This document shows, piece after piece, positions 16,209 through 22,964 of a DNA stretch of 24,275 nucleotides; position 1 is the first letter of the stretch; each line of letters begins with the position of its first letter. The DNA is from UMGS946 sp048421225 (lineage in GTDB: Bacteria > Bacillota > Clostridia > Christensenellales > CAG-138): positions 1 through 24,275 of the forward strand of contig DBFNRV010000064.1 in assembly GCA_048421225.1 (NCBI GenBank). The letters run 5' to 3'. A program made the position numbers and the translations under genes. The notes under the pieces are model-generated. The model had not been told where the DNA came from. It did no database searches and saw only the letters and a program-made list of their open reading frames with translations.

Positions 16209-16646
16209 TTAGTTAATCTGCAGTGTATACCCTGGAACTGAGAAGGGCAGCGCTGTGCATGGCGGTCCATAGCAGGTAACGGTATAGTCCGATCCCATTT
16301 TTATCTTACAGTTTCTACACCTTACCCCTATCGCGTGTCTATTGGAACCTACGTGACCCTTGTCATAATCTACTCTGATGTGATCCTGAACTCTTATAAA
16401 TTCGTCTATATAGAATTCACGCTGACATACATTGCATCTGTAATAAATACGCAGATATACAGCACATCCTAAAGATGATGAACTGTATAATGTTGATGTC
16501 CTACCTGTAATGCTCCTACCAACATGCCCACATGGGTTTACCTCCTTATCGTCGTGCTGCTGCTCCAACGCGAACGCGCCAGACGCGAATGACAGCATCA
16601 ATCCAGCCGTCAAAACTAGAGCTAAAATCGTTCTGCATTTGTTCAT
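16209..16646 (-). CDS. Secreted cysteine-rich protein, unrecognised
   Basis: I do not recognise the family. The 145-residue protein has a clear signal peptide (MNKCRTILALVLTAGLMLSFASGAFA, likely cut near residue 27). The mature part has eight cysteines, at 39, 61, 71, 74, 110, 113, 125 and 130. Two CxxC pairs, CNVC (71-74) and CRNC (110-113), suggest a zinc-ribbon or rubredoxin-like metal site, or disulfides outside the cell. Five histidines (31, 41, 89, 98, 104) are also present. A strong AAGGAG site lies nine bases before the ATG, and a good promoter lies about 140 bases upstream. The downstream permease pair on the same strand suggests a functional link, unproven. Confidence 0.75.
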   Translation of the reverse strand: MNKCRTILALVLTAGLMLSFASGAFALEQQHDDKEVNPCGHVGRSITGRTSTLYSSSSLGCAVYLRIYYRCNVCQREFYIDEFIRVQDHIRVDYDKGHVGSNRHAIGVRCRNCKIKMGSDYTVTCYGPPCTALPFSVPGYTLQIN

Positions 16647-16958
16647 TGGATTTTTCTCCTTATTTTATTTGTTGATTAAAAATATGCCTAATCGTCAGGA
16701 TAGATGCTACCATCCGCCCCGCAGCCACCTAACGGCAACGATAACAGAATCGTATATATATTATTGGATTGCCCTATCCCAGTTTATCTAGAGTGTAACT
16801 TTATGTCAATTATTCTGACAAAACAGGTGTTCAATCGCTAAATAGCGTTTTATTTTGCCGGTTATATCGAAAAACAAGGTTTTTGTGTTATATATTTATT
16901 ATAATGAATTGAATGTACTTTTATATAATACAAATCATCAGACTAACATTTTCTTAGT
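16647..16958. other. Intergenic region with promoter and long leader, otherwise empty
   Basis: No credible gene was found in these 312 bases. The left third is the untranslated leader of the cysteine-rich protein gene, with a G-rich stretch near 16700-16740 that matches no riboswitch class I can recognise. The promoter lies at 16781-16809. The right part is very AT-rich. It has a weak AAAAAC/GTTTTT hairpin (16870-16884) that might end transcription of the minus-strand membrane gene, and a small CGCTA/TAGCG palindrome (16836-16847) followed by T-rich bases on the plus strand, where no gene ends. Confidence 0.6.
16781..16809 (-). promoter_or_regulatory. Promoter of the cysteine-rich protein gene
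   Basis: On the minus strand TTGACA (16809-16804, exact -35) is followed after 17 bases by TAAACT (16786-16781, four of six). The expected start near 16774 gives an untranslated leader of about 125 bases before the ATG at 16646. Confidence 0.65.
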
Positions 16959-17531
16959 TTATCTGCGTACAAGTCGTCCTAAGCGACGCCTATGTTTCAA
17001 AGCGTCCTTTAACAATAATGTAGCGGTTACGGCGAGCATAGAAGTCGTCTGAGCATTTAATAAGCCGGCCCCAGTCAGGCTTAAAATCCCGTATCCCTCT
17101 GTTATAATCATCAATACGAAGTTTGCTATCCTTCCTAATAGCGGTATAGTACACGCACATATCATGGAGCCGGCTTCGCTTTTGTCCGAGAGCGCAAAAG
17201 CAATCCCCATAAAAACGGCGATAAGCAGCTCAAGCGGCGGGGCTATCCTCGTGACGCCCGCATATATAAGCGTTACACAGAGTAAAATAAAAATCCTTTT
17301 GTACCTATTAGCTTTAGGCAGCCTCACAAATGCAAGCGGCATAGCAAAGGCCGCAGGACTGATAATAATTTCATTTAAGATAGATATTTCAAACGTATTA
17401 AGGACTGCAATGCAGATGAAAAAATATATTATAGTAGCTATCTTTATATTTCGGCACTGCAAAAAGCTGTCCGTTACCTTTGTAAGGGTCAGAACAACCG
17501 TGCATATTGAAATCAATGCATAGAGCTCCAT
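16959..17531 (-). CDS. Integral membrane protein of unknown function
   Basis: I do not recognise the family. The 190-residue protein (starting MELYALISIC) is mostly hydrophobic, with six or seven likely membrane segments near 4-20, 31-48, 55-70, 79-95, 99-115, 122-143 and 150-175, and a short basic C-terminal tail (KHRRRLGRLVRR) that should face the cytoplasm. I chose the ATG at 17531 because GAGG lies six bases upstream and because the candidate promoter (17560-17587) would start transcription downstream of the alternative ATG at 17594, which has no ribosome site. It is divergent from the ogg gene. No catalytic motif was seen. Confidence 0.7.
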   Translation of the reverse strand: MELYALISICTVVLTLTKVTDSFLQCRNIKIATIIYFFICIAVLNTFEISILNEIIISPAAFAMPLAFVRLPKANRYKRIFILLCVTLIYAGVTRIAPPLELLIAVFMGIAFALSDKSEAGSMICACTIPLLGRIANFVLMIITEGYGILSLTGAGLLNAQTTSMLAVTATLLLKDALKHRRRLGRLVRR

Positions 17532-17559
17532 TATATACCTCGCATCCACAAATTTTGTA

Positions 17560-17587
17560 TTTATAGTCTGTCCGGTTTTTCTTGCAA
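17560..17587 (-). promoter_or_regulatory. Candidate promoter of the unknown membrane protein gene
   Basis: On the minus strand TTGCAA (17587-17582) and TATAAA (17565-17560) are 16 bases apart; they match consensus at four and five positions. The expected start near 17553 leaves a leader of about 20 bases with GAGG before the ATG at 17531. Confidence 0.55.
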
Positions 17588-17654
17588 AAAACATGTCAGA
17601 AAAATGCCGTATAACCGTATTATGGCCAAATCAAAAGTAAAAATCCAAATTTTA

Positions 17655-17663
17655 TGTTATAAT
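17655..17663 (+). promoter_or_regulatory. Extended -10 promoter of ogg
   Basis: TGTTATAAT (17655-17663) is a full extended -10 element (TGn before an exact TATAAT). No good -35 hexamer is present, which extended -10 promoters tolerate. It lies 25 bases before the ATG at 17689, leaving room for the GGAGGAG ribosome site. Confidence 0.65.
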
Positions 17664-17688
17664 AAATGGTAATTTTGGAGGAGCTATA

Positions 17689-18549
17689 ATGCGCATTGAT
17701 TATGCTGACAACAAGGCCCTGGTTACGGGATTTAACTGCTTCAACCTTTCATCGTCATGCAGTTGCGGACAGTCGTTCAGATGGAAGCAAAGGGACGGCG
17801 GATGGTTTGGAATTGCCGGCCATCGCGCGGCATTTGTTTCCCTGAATTGTAAAGCGCTCTCAATCGAGCCATGTATAGAGGGCGAAGCCGATTGGTGGAT
17901 AAAGTACTTTGACCTCGAGAGGGATTACTCAGCGATTGAAAAAGAAATTTTAAATGATGAAATATTGAACGTTTGCCTCCCATACGCTTCCGGCATTCAT
18001 GTGTTCAATCAGGAACCGTTTGAAGCGCTGATCTCTTTCATTATATCCAGCAATAACAATATCGGCCGCATAAGCGGCATTATAGACCGTCTTTGCAGGC
18101 TCGCTGGACAGCGGTTAAGCAGCAACGGGGAAGCGTATTTCGCATTCCCAGAGCCATGCTCCATTGCCGAGCTGAGCGTGGAACAGCTTCACACAATAGG
18201 CGCCGGATATAGGGCCCCGTTTATAAAGAAATCCGCCTCAATGGTCGCAGACGGCTATGACCTAAGCGGACTTAGGAATATGCCGCTGGACGAAGCCCGC
18301 AAGGAGCTGTACAAGTTCCCCGGCGTGGGACCAAAAGTTGCCGACTGCGTGCTTCTTTTTTCCCTTGGACATACCGACGCGTTTCCTATTGACGTATGGA
18401 TGGACAGGGCGATGAAGGAGCTGTATTTCAACTCCATCTCTCCGTCAAAGGCGCAGCTTAGGGAGATGATAGCCCGTCTTGGCAAATACTCTGGAATAAT
18501 TCAACAATACATCTTCCATTATGCAAGGCATGTTAAGTTGGGCAAGTGA
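17689..18549 (+). CDS. ogg: 8-oxoguanine DNA glycosylase (OGG1 type)
   Basis: A bifunctional base-excision repair enzyme that removes 8-oxoguanine from DNA and can nick the backbone through a Schiff base. The 286-residue protein has the N-terminal OGG domain with CSCGQSFRW (24-32), the helical SFIISSNNNIGRISGII segment (116-132), and the helix-hairpin-helix FPGVGPKVADCVLLF (210-224). Catalytic Lys216 and Asp235 (FPIDVWMDR) align with human OGG1 Lys249 and Asp268. It has a strong GGAGGAG ribosome site seven bases before the ATG and stands alone with its own promoter. AlkA-type 3-methyladenine glycosylase is the alternative, but the active-site Lys argues for OGG. Confidence 0.92.
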   Translation: MRIDYADNKALVTGFNCFNLSSSCSCGQSFRWKQRDGGWFGIAGHRAAFVSLNCKALSIEPCIEGEADWWIKYFDLERDYSAIEKEILNDEILNVCLPYASGIHVFNQEPFEALISFIISSNNNIGRISGIIDRLCRLAGQRLSSNGEAYFAFPEPCSIAELSVEQLHTIGAGYRAPFIKKSASMVADGYDLSGLRNMPLDEARKELYKFPGVGPKVADCVLLFSLGHTDAFPIDVWMDRAMKELYFNSISPSKAQLREMIARLGKYSGIIQQYIFHYARHVKLGK

Positions 18550-18607
18550 CAATCTTTTTAGTATCGGCCTCCGGCCCGATTAGCCAGTGGGCCTAAAAGC
18601 GCGTTTC

Positions 18608-18636
18608 TTGACAAAGCCGGCATCCACGCATATCAT
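18608..18636 (+). promoter_or_regulatory. Promoter of glycyl-tRNA synthetase
   Basis: TTGACA (18608-18613, exact) and TATCAT (18631-18636, five of six) are separated by 17 bases. The start is expected near 18643, giving a leader of about 23 bases with AAGGAG before the ATG at 18666. This leaves no room for a T-box leader. Confidence 0.8.
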
Positions 18637-18665
18637 AGACATGACGCTCAAAAAGGAGATTAATT

Positions 18666-20057
18666 ATGGAAAGAAAGTTCTCAATGGATAAAATAGTGGC
18701 TCTATGCAAGAACCGCGGTTTTATATTCCCCGGATCAGAAATATACGGCGGATTGGCCAATACATGGGATTACGGCCCTCTTGGTGTAGAGCTAAAGAAT
18801 AATGTAAAAAAGGCTTGGTGGAAAAAATTTGTTCAGGAATCGCCCTCTAACGTTGGCATGGATTCCTCAATTTTGATGAATCCGGAAACTTGGGTTGCTT
18901 CAGGCCATGTGGGAAATTTCAATGATCCTCTGATGGATTGCAAGGCATGCAAAGCGCGTTTCAGAGCTGACAAGCTTATTGAGGATTATGCATTTAAAAA
19001 TGGAATTGAAGGCGTTCATCCAGACGGTTGGAGCAACGACGCAATGCAGGAATATATAAAGGAAAAAGGGATCGCGTGCCCCGAGTGCGGAAAGGCCGAT
19101 TTTACCGGGATTCGCAAGTTTAATATGATGTTTAAGACCTTCCAGGGAGTAACGGAGGATTCGGCAAACGAGATATTCCTTAGGCCTGAAACCGCACAGG
19201 GCATATTTGTAAACTTTAAGAATGTGCAGCGTTCTATGAGAAGGAAAATCCCGTTTGGGATAGCACAGATAGGAAAGTGCTTTAGGAATGAGATAACGCC
19301 TGGCAACTTTACGTTTAGAACCCGCGAGTTTGAACAGATGGAGCTGGAGTTCTTCTGCGAGCCTGGCACGGATTTTGAATGGTATGAATACTGGAAGAAT
19401 TTCTGTAAAAAGTTTCTTCTCTCACTTGGGATAACGGAGTCGTATATTCGCCTCCGTGAACATGAAAAAGAGGAGCTATCGCATTATTCAAATGGAACCA
19501 CTGACATTGAGTTCCTCTTCCCGTTCGGTTGGGGCGAGCTTTGGGGAATAGCTGATAGGACCGACTTCGATCTGATTTCGCATGCCAATCACTCTGGAGA
19601 GAAGTTTGAATATCAAGACCCGTTTACCAATAAAAAATATGTTCCGTACTGCATAGAGCCCTCTTTGGGCACCGACCGCGTAACGTTAGCTTTCATTATC
19701 GACGCATATGACGAGGAAGCTTTAGAAAATGGGGATATGCGAAACGTAATGCACCTTCACCCAGCGCTTGCCCCATATAAAGCCGCGGTTTTGCCGCTTC
19801 AGAAAAAGCTTTCGGATAAGGCGAAAGAGGTGTTTGAATCGCTTTCAAAGCGTTTTATGGTGGACTATGACGATACGGGCGCCATCGGAAAACGCTACCG
19901 CAGGCAGGACGAGATAGGGACTCCGCTATGCATAACCATTGATTTTGATACTGCCGATGATGATACGGTTACTGTACGCGAAAGGGATACTATGGAGCAG
20001 ATAAGGCTACCCATATCTGAGCTTGAAGCGTATATTGCAAAGGCGGTTGAATTTTAA
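18666..20057 (+). CDS. glyQS: Glycyl-tRNA synthetase, homodimeric type
   Basis: A class II aminoacyl-tRNA synthetase that charges tRNA-Gly with glycine using ATP. The 463-residue single-chain form is distinct from the two-subunit GlyQ/GlyS enzyme. Visible landmarks are the N-terminal YGGLANTWDYGPLG (27-40), an insertion with paired cysteines (CKAC 92-95, CPEC 138-141) suggesting a zinc site, RPETAQGIFVNF (173-184), motif 2 FRNEITPGNFTFRTREF (206-222), motif 3 around EPSLGTDRVTLAF (about 333-345) and a C-terminal anticodon-binding domain. AAGGAG lies seven bases before the ATG. It has its own promoter and terminator, so it is a single-gene unit. Confidence 0.96.
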   Translation: MERKFSMDKIVALCKNRGFIFPGSEIYGGLANTWDYGPLGVELKNNVKKAWWKKFVQESPSNVGMDSSILMNPETWVASGHVGNFNDPLMDCKACKARFRADKLIEDYAFKNGIEGVHPDGWSNDAMQEYIKEKGIACPECGKADFTGIRKFNMMFKTFQGVTEDSANEIFLRPETAQGIFVNFKNVQRSMRRKIPFGIAQIGKCFRNEITPGNFTFRTREFEQMELEFFCEPGTDFEWYEYWKNFCKKFLLSLGITESYIRLREHEKEELSHYSNGTTDIEFLFPFGWGELWGIADRTDFDLISHANHSGEKFEYQDPFTNKKYVPYCIEPSLGTDRVTLAFIIDAYDEEALENGDMRNVMHLHPALAPYKAAVLPLQKKLSDKAKEVFESLSKRFMVDYDDTGAIGKRYRRQDEIGTPLCITIDFDTADDDTVTVRERDTMEQIRLPISELEAYIAKAVEF

Positions 20058-20080
20058 TATTGGCTTTTCGTAGGATTTAG

Positions 20081-20113
20081 GGCGGCGTACATCACGCCGC
20101 CTCTATTCTTTTT
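20081..20113 (+). terminator. Intrinsic terminator of glyQS
   Basis: GGCGGCGT (20081-20088) pairs perfectly with ACGCCGCC (20094-20101) around a five-base loop, followed by TCTATTCTTTTT. It lies 23 bases after the glyQS stop. Confidence 0.92.
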
Positions 20114-20176
20114 AACCCCGGCTTGGCTATAGGGACATCACGGAGAGGCCGGCGCCCCCATCGTCTCAGAAGCATT

Positions 20177-20902
20177 TTAATTTATGGCCTTTTTTGCTAT
20201 ATCAGGCCTATTTGTTATTATTGCATTAACGTTTGACGCCGCCAGCAGCCTAATTGCGTCTTCGTCGTCTACCGTCCAAGTATTGATAGCTATACGGGCA
20301 TTCCTGCAATTTCTAATAAAGCCCGGGGCCTGCAGCGCAACGGTATAGGGAGGATGGAGCGCGTCCGCTCCAAGCATATGCGCGTACTCCCATGCATTGT
20401 ATAGCGCCTCGCCGTATAAGAGTCCAATTCTCGCCGATGGAGCTGCTTTACGGCATTCCATGAGCATATAGTGGTTGAATGACGAATATATAATCCTGTC
20501 GCTCACTCCCATTTCATGCGCCAACTTTGTTAGATCATCGCATATACCCTGATAGATAACCCCGTCGCACTTTATTTCAACGTTTATCGATGCCTGGGTT
20601 GTCCTCAGCATGCCGTAAACCTCTTTTAGCGTTGGGATCCTTGCTCCTCTGTACTTTTCAAAGCCGTTTGAAAAATCGAGTTTTTTCAGCTCTGCGCATG
20701 TCATATCCTTTACATAACCCGAACCGTTGGACGTCCTATCCACAGTATCATCATGAATAACGACCAATTTCCCATCCCTTGTCCTATGTACGTCCAGTTC
20801 TATTCCATCCGCGCCCATCTTTAGCGCAAGCTCTATTGATTCCAATGTGTTTTCAGGCGCATATGCGCTTGCGCCCCTATGTGCCCATACAGCCGTTGAC
20901 AT
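20177..20902 (-). CDS. Glycerophosphodiester phosphodiesterase (UgpQ-like, cytoplasmic)
   Basis: Hydrolyses glycerophosphodiesters, released from phospholipid or teichoic acid turnover, to glycerol 3-phosphate and an alcohol. The 241-residue GDPD TIM barrel has HRGASAYAPENT (8-19), with His8 catalytic, metal-binding Glu35 and Asp37 in GIELDVHRTRDG, the second catalytic His50 in VVIHDDTVDRTSNG, and VEIKC near 117. There is no signal peptide or membrane anchor, so it acts in the cytoplasm. An AGGGGG site lies just before the ATG at 20902, and an extended -10 (20930-20938) lies upstream. It converges with glyQS. Normal length for the short bacterial form. Confidence 0.93.
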   Translation of the reverse strand: MSTAVWAHRGASAYAPENTLESIELALKMGADGIELDVHRTRDGKLVVIHDDTVDRTSNGSGYVKDMTCAELKKLDFSNGFEKYRGARIPTLKEVYGMLRTTQASINVEIKCDGVIYQGICDDLTKLAHEMGVSDRIIYSSFNHYMLMECRKAAPSARIGLLYGEALYNAWEYAHMLGADALHPPYTVALQAPGFIRNCRNARIAINTWTVDDEDAIRLLAASNVNAIITNRPDIAKKAIN

Positions 20903-20929
20903 TGTTATCCCCCTCTACCGTTTTTTTCT

Positions 20930-20938
20930 ATTATAACA
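20930..20938 (-). promoter_or_regulatory. Extended -10 promoter of the phosphodiesterase gene
   Basis: On the minus strand TGTTATAAT (20938-20930) is an exact extended -10 with no clear -35. It is identical to the element before ogg, including the neighbouring A on each side. Confidence 0.6.
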
Positions 20939-21002
20939 TCATTATTTAAATTTAGACAGAATAAACCACATATAAATAAAGTATTAAGGGCAATTTAATT
21001 CC

Positions 21003-21380
21003 ATGACCTTACTCGAAGTGTGCGCCTCGCTCATATTTGGCGGCGGCGTTTATATAATTATAGAAATACTATACCGCGGCTACAGCCATTGGAGCATGGC
21101 CGTGGCTGGAGGCATATCATTCTTGCTTCTTCATGGCCTGTTTTCAAAGTTCAGCGGCATGCACATGATTTTAAGATTCTTTGCGTGTTTAATTATCATA
21201 AGCTCAGTTGAATTTATAGTGGGTTATATTGTTAATATGCGGTTTAGATGGAATATATGGGATTATTCTAACCATAGATATAACCTGTATGGCCAAGTAT
21301 GCCTTCGCTATTCATTGACCTGGGCGTTATTCGCTATTCCAATATCATTGATCAGTCATATATGGGGGATGCTGTTTTAA
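21003..21380 (+). CDS. Small membrane protein, putative PF06541 (ABC-transporter type IV/CmpB) family
   Basis: A 125-residue membrane protein with about four hydrophobic segments (near 4-23, 31-48, 56-78 and 101-121). The C-terminal WDYSNHRYNLYGQVCLRYSLTW resembles the conserved WDYS...NL.G.ICL.YSL.WG region of PF06541 proteins, called putative ABC-transporter type IV. That name is by annotation, and the biochemical role is not established to my knowledge. It is shorter than many members. The RBS is weak (AAGGGC about 13 bases upstream) and no clear promoter is seen. Its stop lies one base from the stop of the convergent VanZ gene, so the two transcripts probably overlap. Confidence 0.7.
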   Translation: MTLLEVCASLIFGGGVYIIIEILYRGYSHWSMAVAGGISFLLLHGLFSKFSGMHMILRFFACLIIISSVEFIVGYIVNMRFRWNIWDYSNHRYNLYGQVCLRYSLTWALFAIPISLISHIWGMLF

Positions 21381-21381
21381 C

Positions 21382-22815
21382 CTATCTCATGGCGGAAATA
21401 TACGACTCCCATCTGCTCTTTTCTCCCGTTTCCTCGCTGAAGGCCTCAATAGTAACCTTATATGCAGGCAACAACTGCGCTTTAGCAGCGTTATGCACAT
21501 AGGAAAGCTCTATATTCGTTATCACAGCATCTGTATACTCAATTCTGTATCCATAGTTCCTAGCGCGCTGTACCGCGTCCAGCGGCGGCATGATATCTAT
21601 CTCGCGGTACTCTTCGTAGCGGCGAACGCTTGAATCTATTTCGGCTATATTAAGCTCATCGTCCATTCGCACGGTAATATCCCCAAATGTAACAGTCTTT
21701 TGCCCTGAGTTATTCAAGGTGAAAATCACGTTTTTACCCGTTACCATATTGTTTGGGTCCTTACCAAGCCTATTTGATTCGATCCTCACGCCACCTATGC
21801 TCTCCCTCTCATCCAGCAGAGGGTTTACAGCCCGCCTTGCGGTTTCAATATATTGTTCATCGGATGGCAAATCAACATCTGAGCTTATCTGACCTCTGTA
21901 ATCATAAGCAGCGTTTTTTTTGTATGTCCATGCACACTGTTTGGTCAATATAAGAACGCCGTTGTTATCAGAAACTACATAGGCTCCATCCTCTTCGTCG
22001 TAAACAGGAACGCCTTTCAGCTCAAGCGCATTCATAATGCTTCGTATCATGGCCTCGCGGTCGCAAGCGTTCTGCTTGTAGGTCATGACTTTTACCGGTT
22101 CGTCATTGAGCTTGGCTGTTATTTCCGTACCATATGGCAATCGCATGCTTGCGGTAAGTCCAAATTCCCCTAGATCGAATGAAATGTCCATTATTATCGG
22201 AAAGCATAGGATAAGTATCATTGCACCTGCGAGGACAGCTGTTGCAAATTTTCCGTACTTCAGCCTTACGATACAGACCCTTCTGAACCATTTGCGCTTC
22301 CTAAACGCATAGCGCAGTAATGAATATAAACAGAAGCCGGCCGCTCCCCCCATAAGGTTTGCAATCATGTCGTCCACATCGCCGACCCTGCCTATGGCGT
22401 ACTGCACGCCCTCAATCAAAGCCGTTGCGGCAAGGGCGATAAGCGTCACCTTATAAAACCTATTGATGCTCTTGGGAAAGACCAATGGAAGCATAAGGCC
22501 AAAGGGCAGAAACATTATAATATTCAGCATAAACTGAGATTCCGCCAGACGGTTTCCATATGTATAAGTGTAATATAATGTCTCCCTAAATGGCATGAGG
22601 TTAAAGTAATGGGTATCGGTCAGCGCAGGCTGCCATAGAAACACAATCCAAAACATGGAAACAAGATAAGTTACGAATGCAAAGTTTATCATATGCCTAA
22701 GCCAGTACATATTAGGCGCGCGTCTTCGAATAACTAAATAGACCGGCAAATATGCCAGCAATCCAGCTAATGCCGCAAAAGGCATGATCTTTAATAAGGT
22801 CAATATATATGACAT
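21382..22815 (-). CDS. VanZ-domain membrane protein with large C-terminal extracytoplasmic domain
   Basis: A 477-residue protein in two parts. Residues 1-205 form a VanZ domain with about five membrane segments and the family marks NLMPF (72-76), NIIMFLPFGLMLP (98-110) and EGVQYAIGRVGDVDDMIANLMGG (135-157). Residues 210-477 form a soluble domain of unknown type, predicted to lie outside the membrane. Its repeat-like layout of short beta segments and the late PPLDAVQRARNYGY vaguely recall YycH/YycI or PepSY-like folds; this is a guess. VanZ itself gives low-level teicoplanin resistance in enterococci, but most VanZ-domain proteins have unknown roles. The ATG at 22815 follows GGGGGG; the upstream TTG is rejected. 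Confidence 0.8.
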   Translation of the reverse strand: MSYILTLLKIMPFAALAGLLAYLPVYLVIRRRAPNMYWLRHMINFAFVTYLVSMFWIVFLWQPALTDTHYFNLMPFRETLYYTYTYGNRLAESQFMLNIIMFLPFGLMLPLVFPKSINRFYKVTLIALAATALIEGVQYAIGRVGDVDDMIANLMGGAAGFCLYSLLRYAFRKRKWFRRVCIVRLKYGKFATAVLAGAMILILCFPIIMDISFDLGEFGLTASMRLPYGTEITAKLNDEPVKVMTYKQNACDREAMIRSIMNALELKGVPVYDEEDGAYVVSDNNGVLILTKQCAWTYKKNAAYDYRGQISSDVDLPSDEQYIETARRAVNPLLDERESIGGVRIESNRLGKDPNNMVTGKNVIFTLNNSGQKTVTFGDITVRMDDELNIAEIDSSVRRYEEYREIDIMPPLDAVQRARNYGYRIEYTDAVITNIELSYVHNAAKAQLLPAYKVTIEAFSEETGEKSRWESYISAMR

Positions 22816-22833
22816 CGTTCCCCCCAATGGGTT

Positions 22834-22921
22834 CTGAATCAAGCGCCTGTCAGGGTGTTACGTCAGCCGATTCAGGGATTAACCGTCAACGAACCCGACA
22901 GGGCCTGCTTAAGCAGGCCCT
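22834..22921. repeat. Intergenic inverted repeats including a perfect 22-bp palindrome
   Basis: AGGGCCTGCTT (22900-22910) and AAGCAGGCCCT (22911-22921) form a perfect 22-bp palindrome. CTGAATC (22834-22840) pairs with GATTCAG (22870-22876) nearby. The region follows the arginine deiminase stop (22965) and leads into the VanZ gene. No T run follows the palindrome on either strand; the T-rich side (TTTTTATA) precedes the stem in the minus-strand direction. It may end or process the arcA transcript, or be a protein-binding site. Confidence 0.65.
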
Positions 22922-22964
22922 ATAAAAACATAGTATCATTCTATTCTTTCTTCGGTTTCTTATA

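Noticed and set aside
16690..16780. Cyclic-di-GMP or other known riboswitch in the cysteine-rich gene leader
   Set aside because: The G-rich stretch lacks the conserved core elements of the classes I could compare.
16836..16855. Small CGCTA/TAGCG palindrome followed by T-rich bases on the plus strand
   Set aside because: No plus-strand gene ends nearby and the stem is too short to call a terminator.
18550..18665. T-box riboswitch before glyQS
   Set aside because: The gap is too short, the conserved T-box sequence is absent, and a promoter sits just before the RBS.
20118..20152. CCGGC/GCCGG inverted repeat as terminator of the phosphodiesterase gene
   Set aside because: The five-base stem has a long loop and no T run on the minus strand; weak evidence only.
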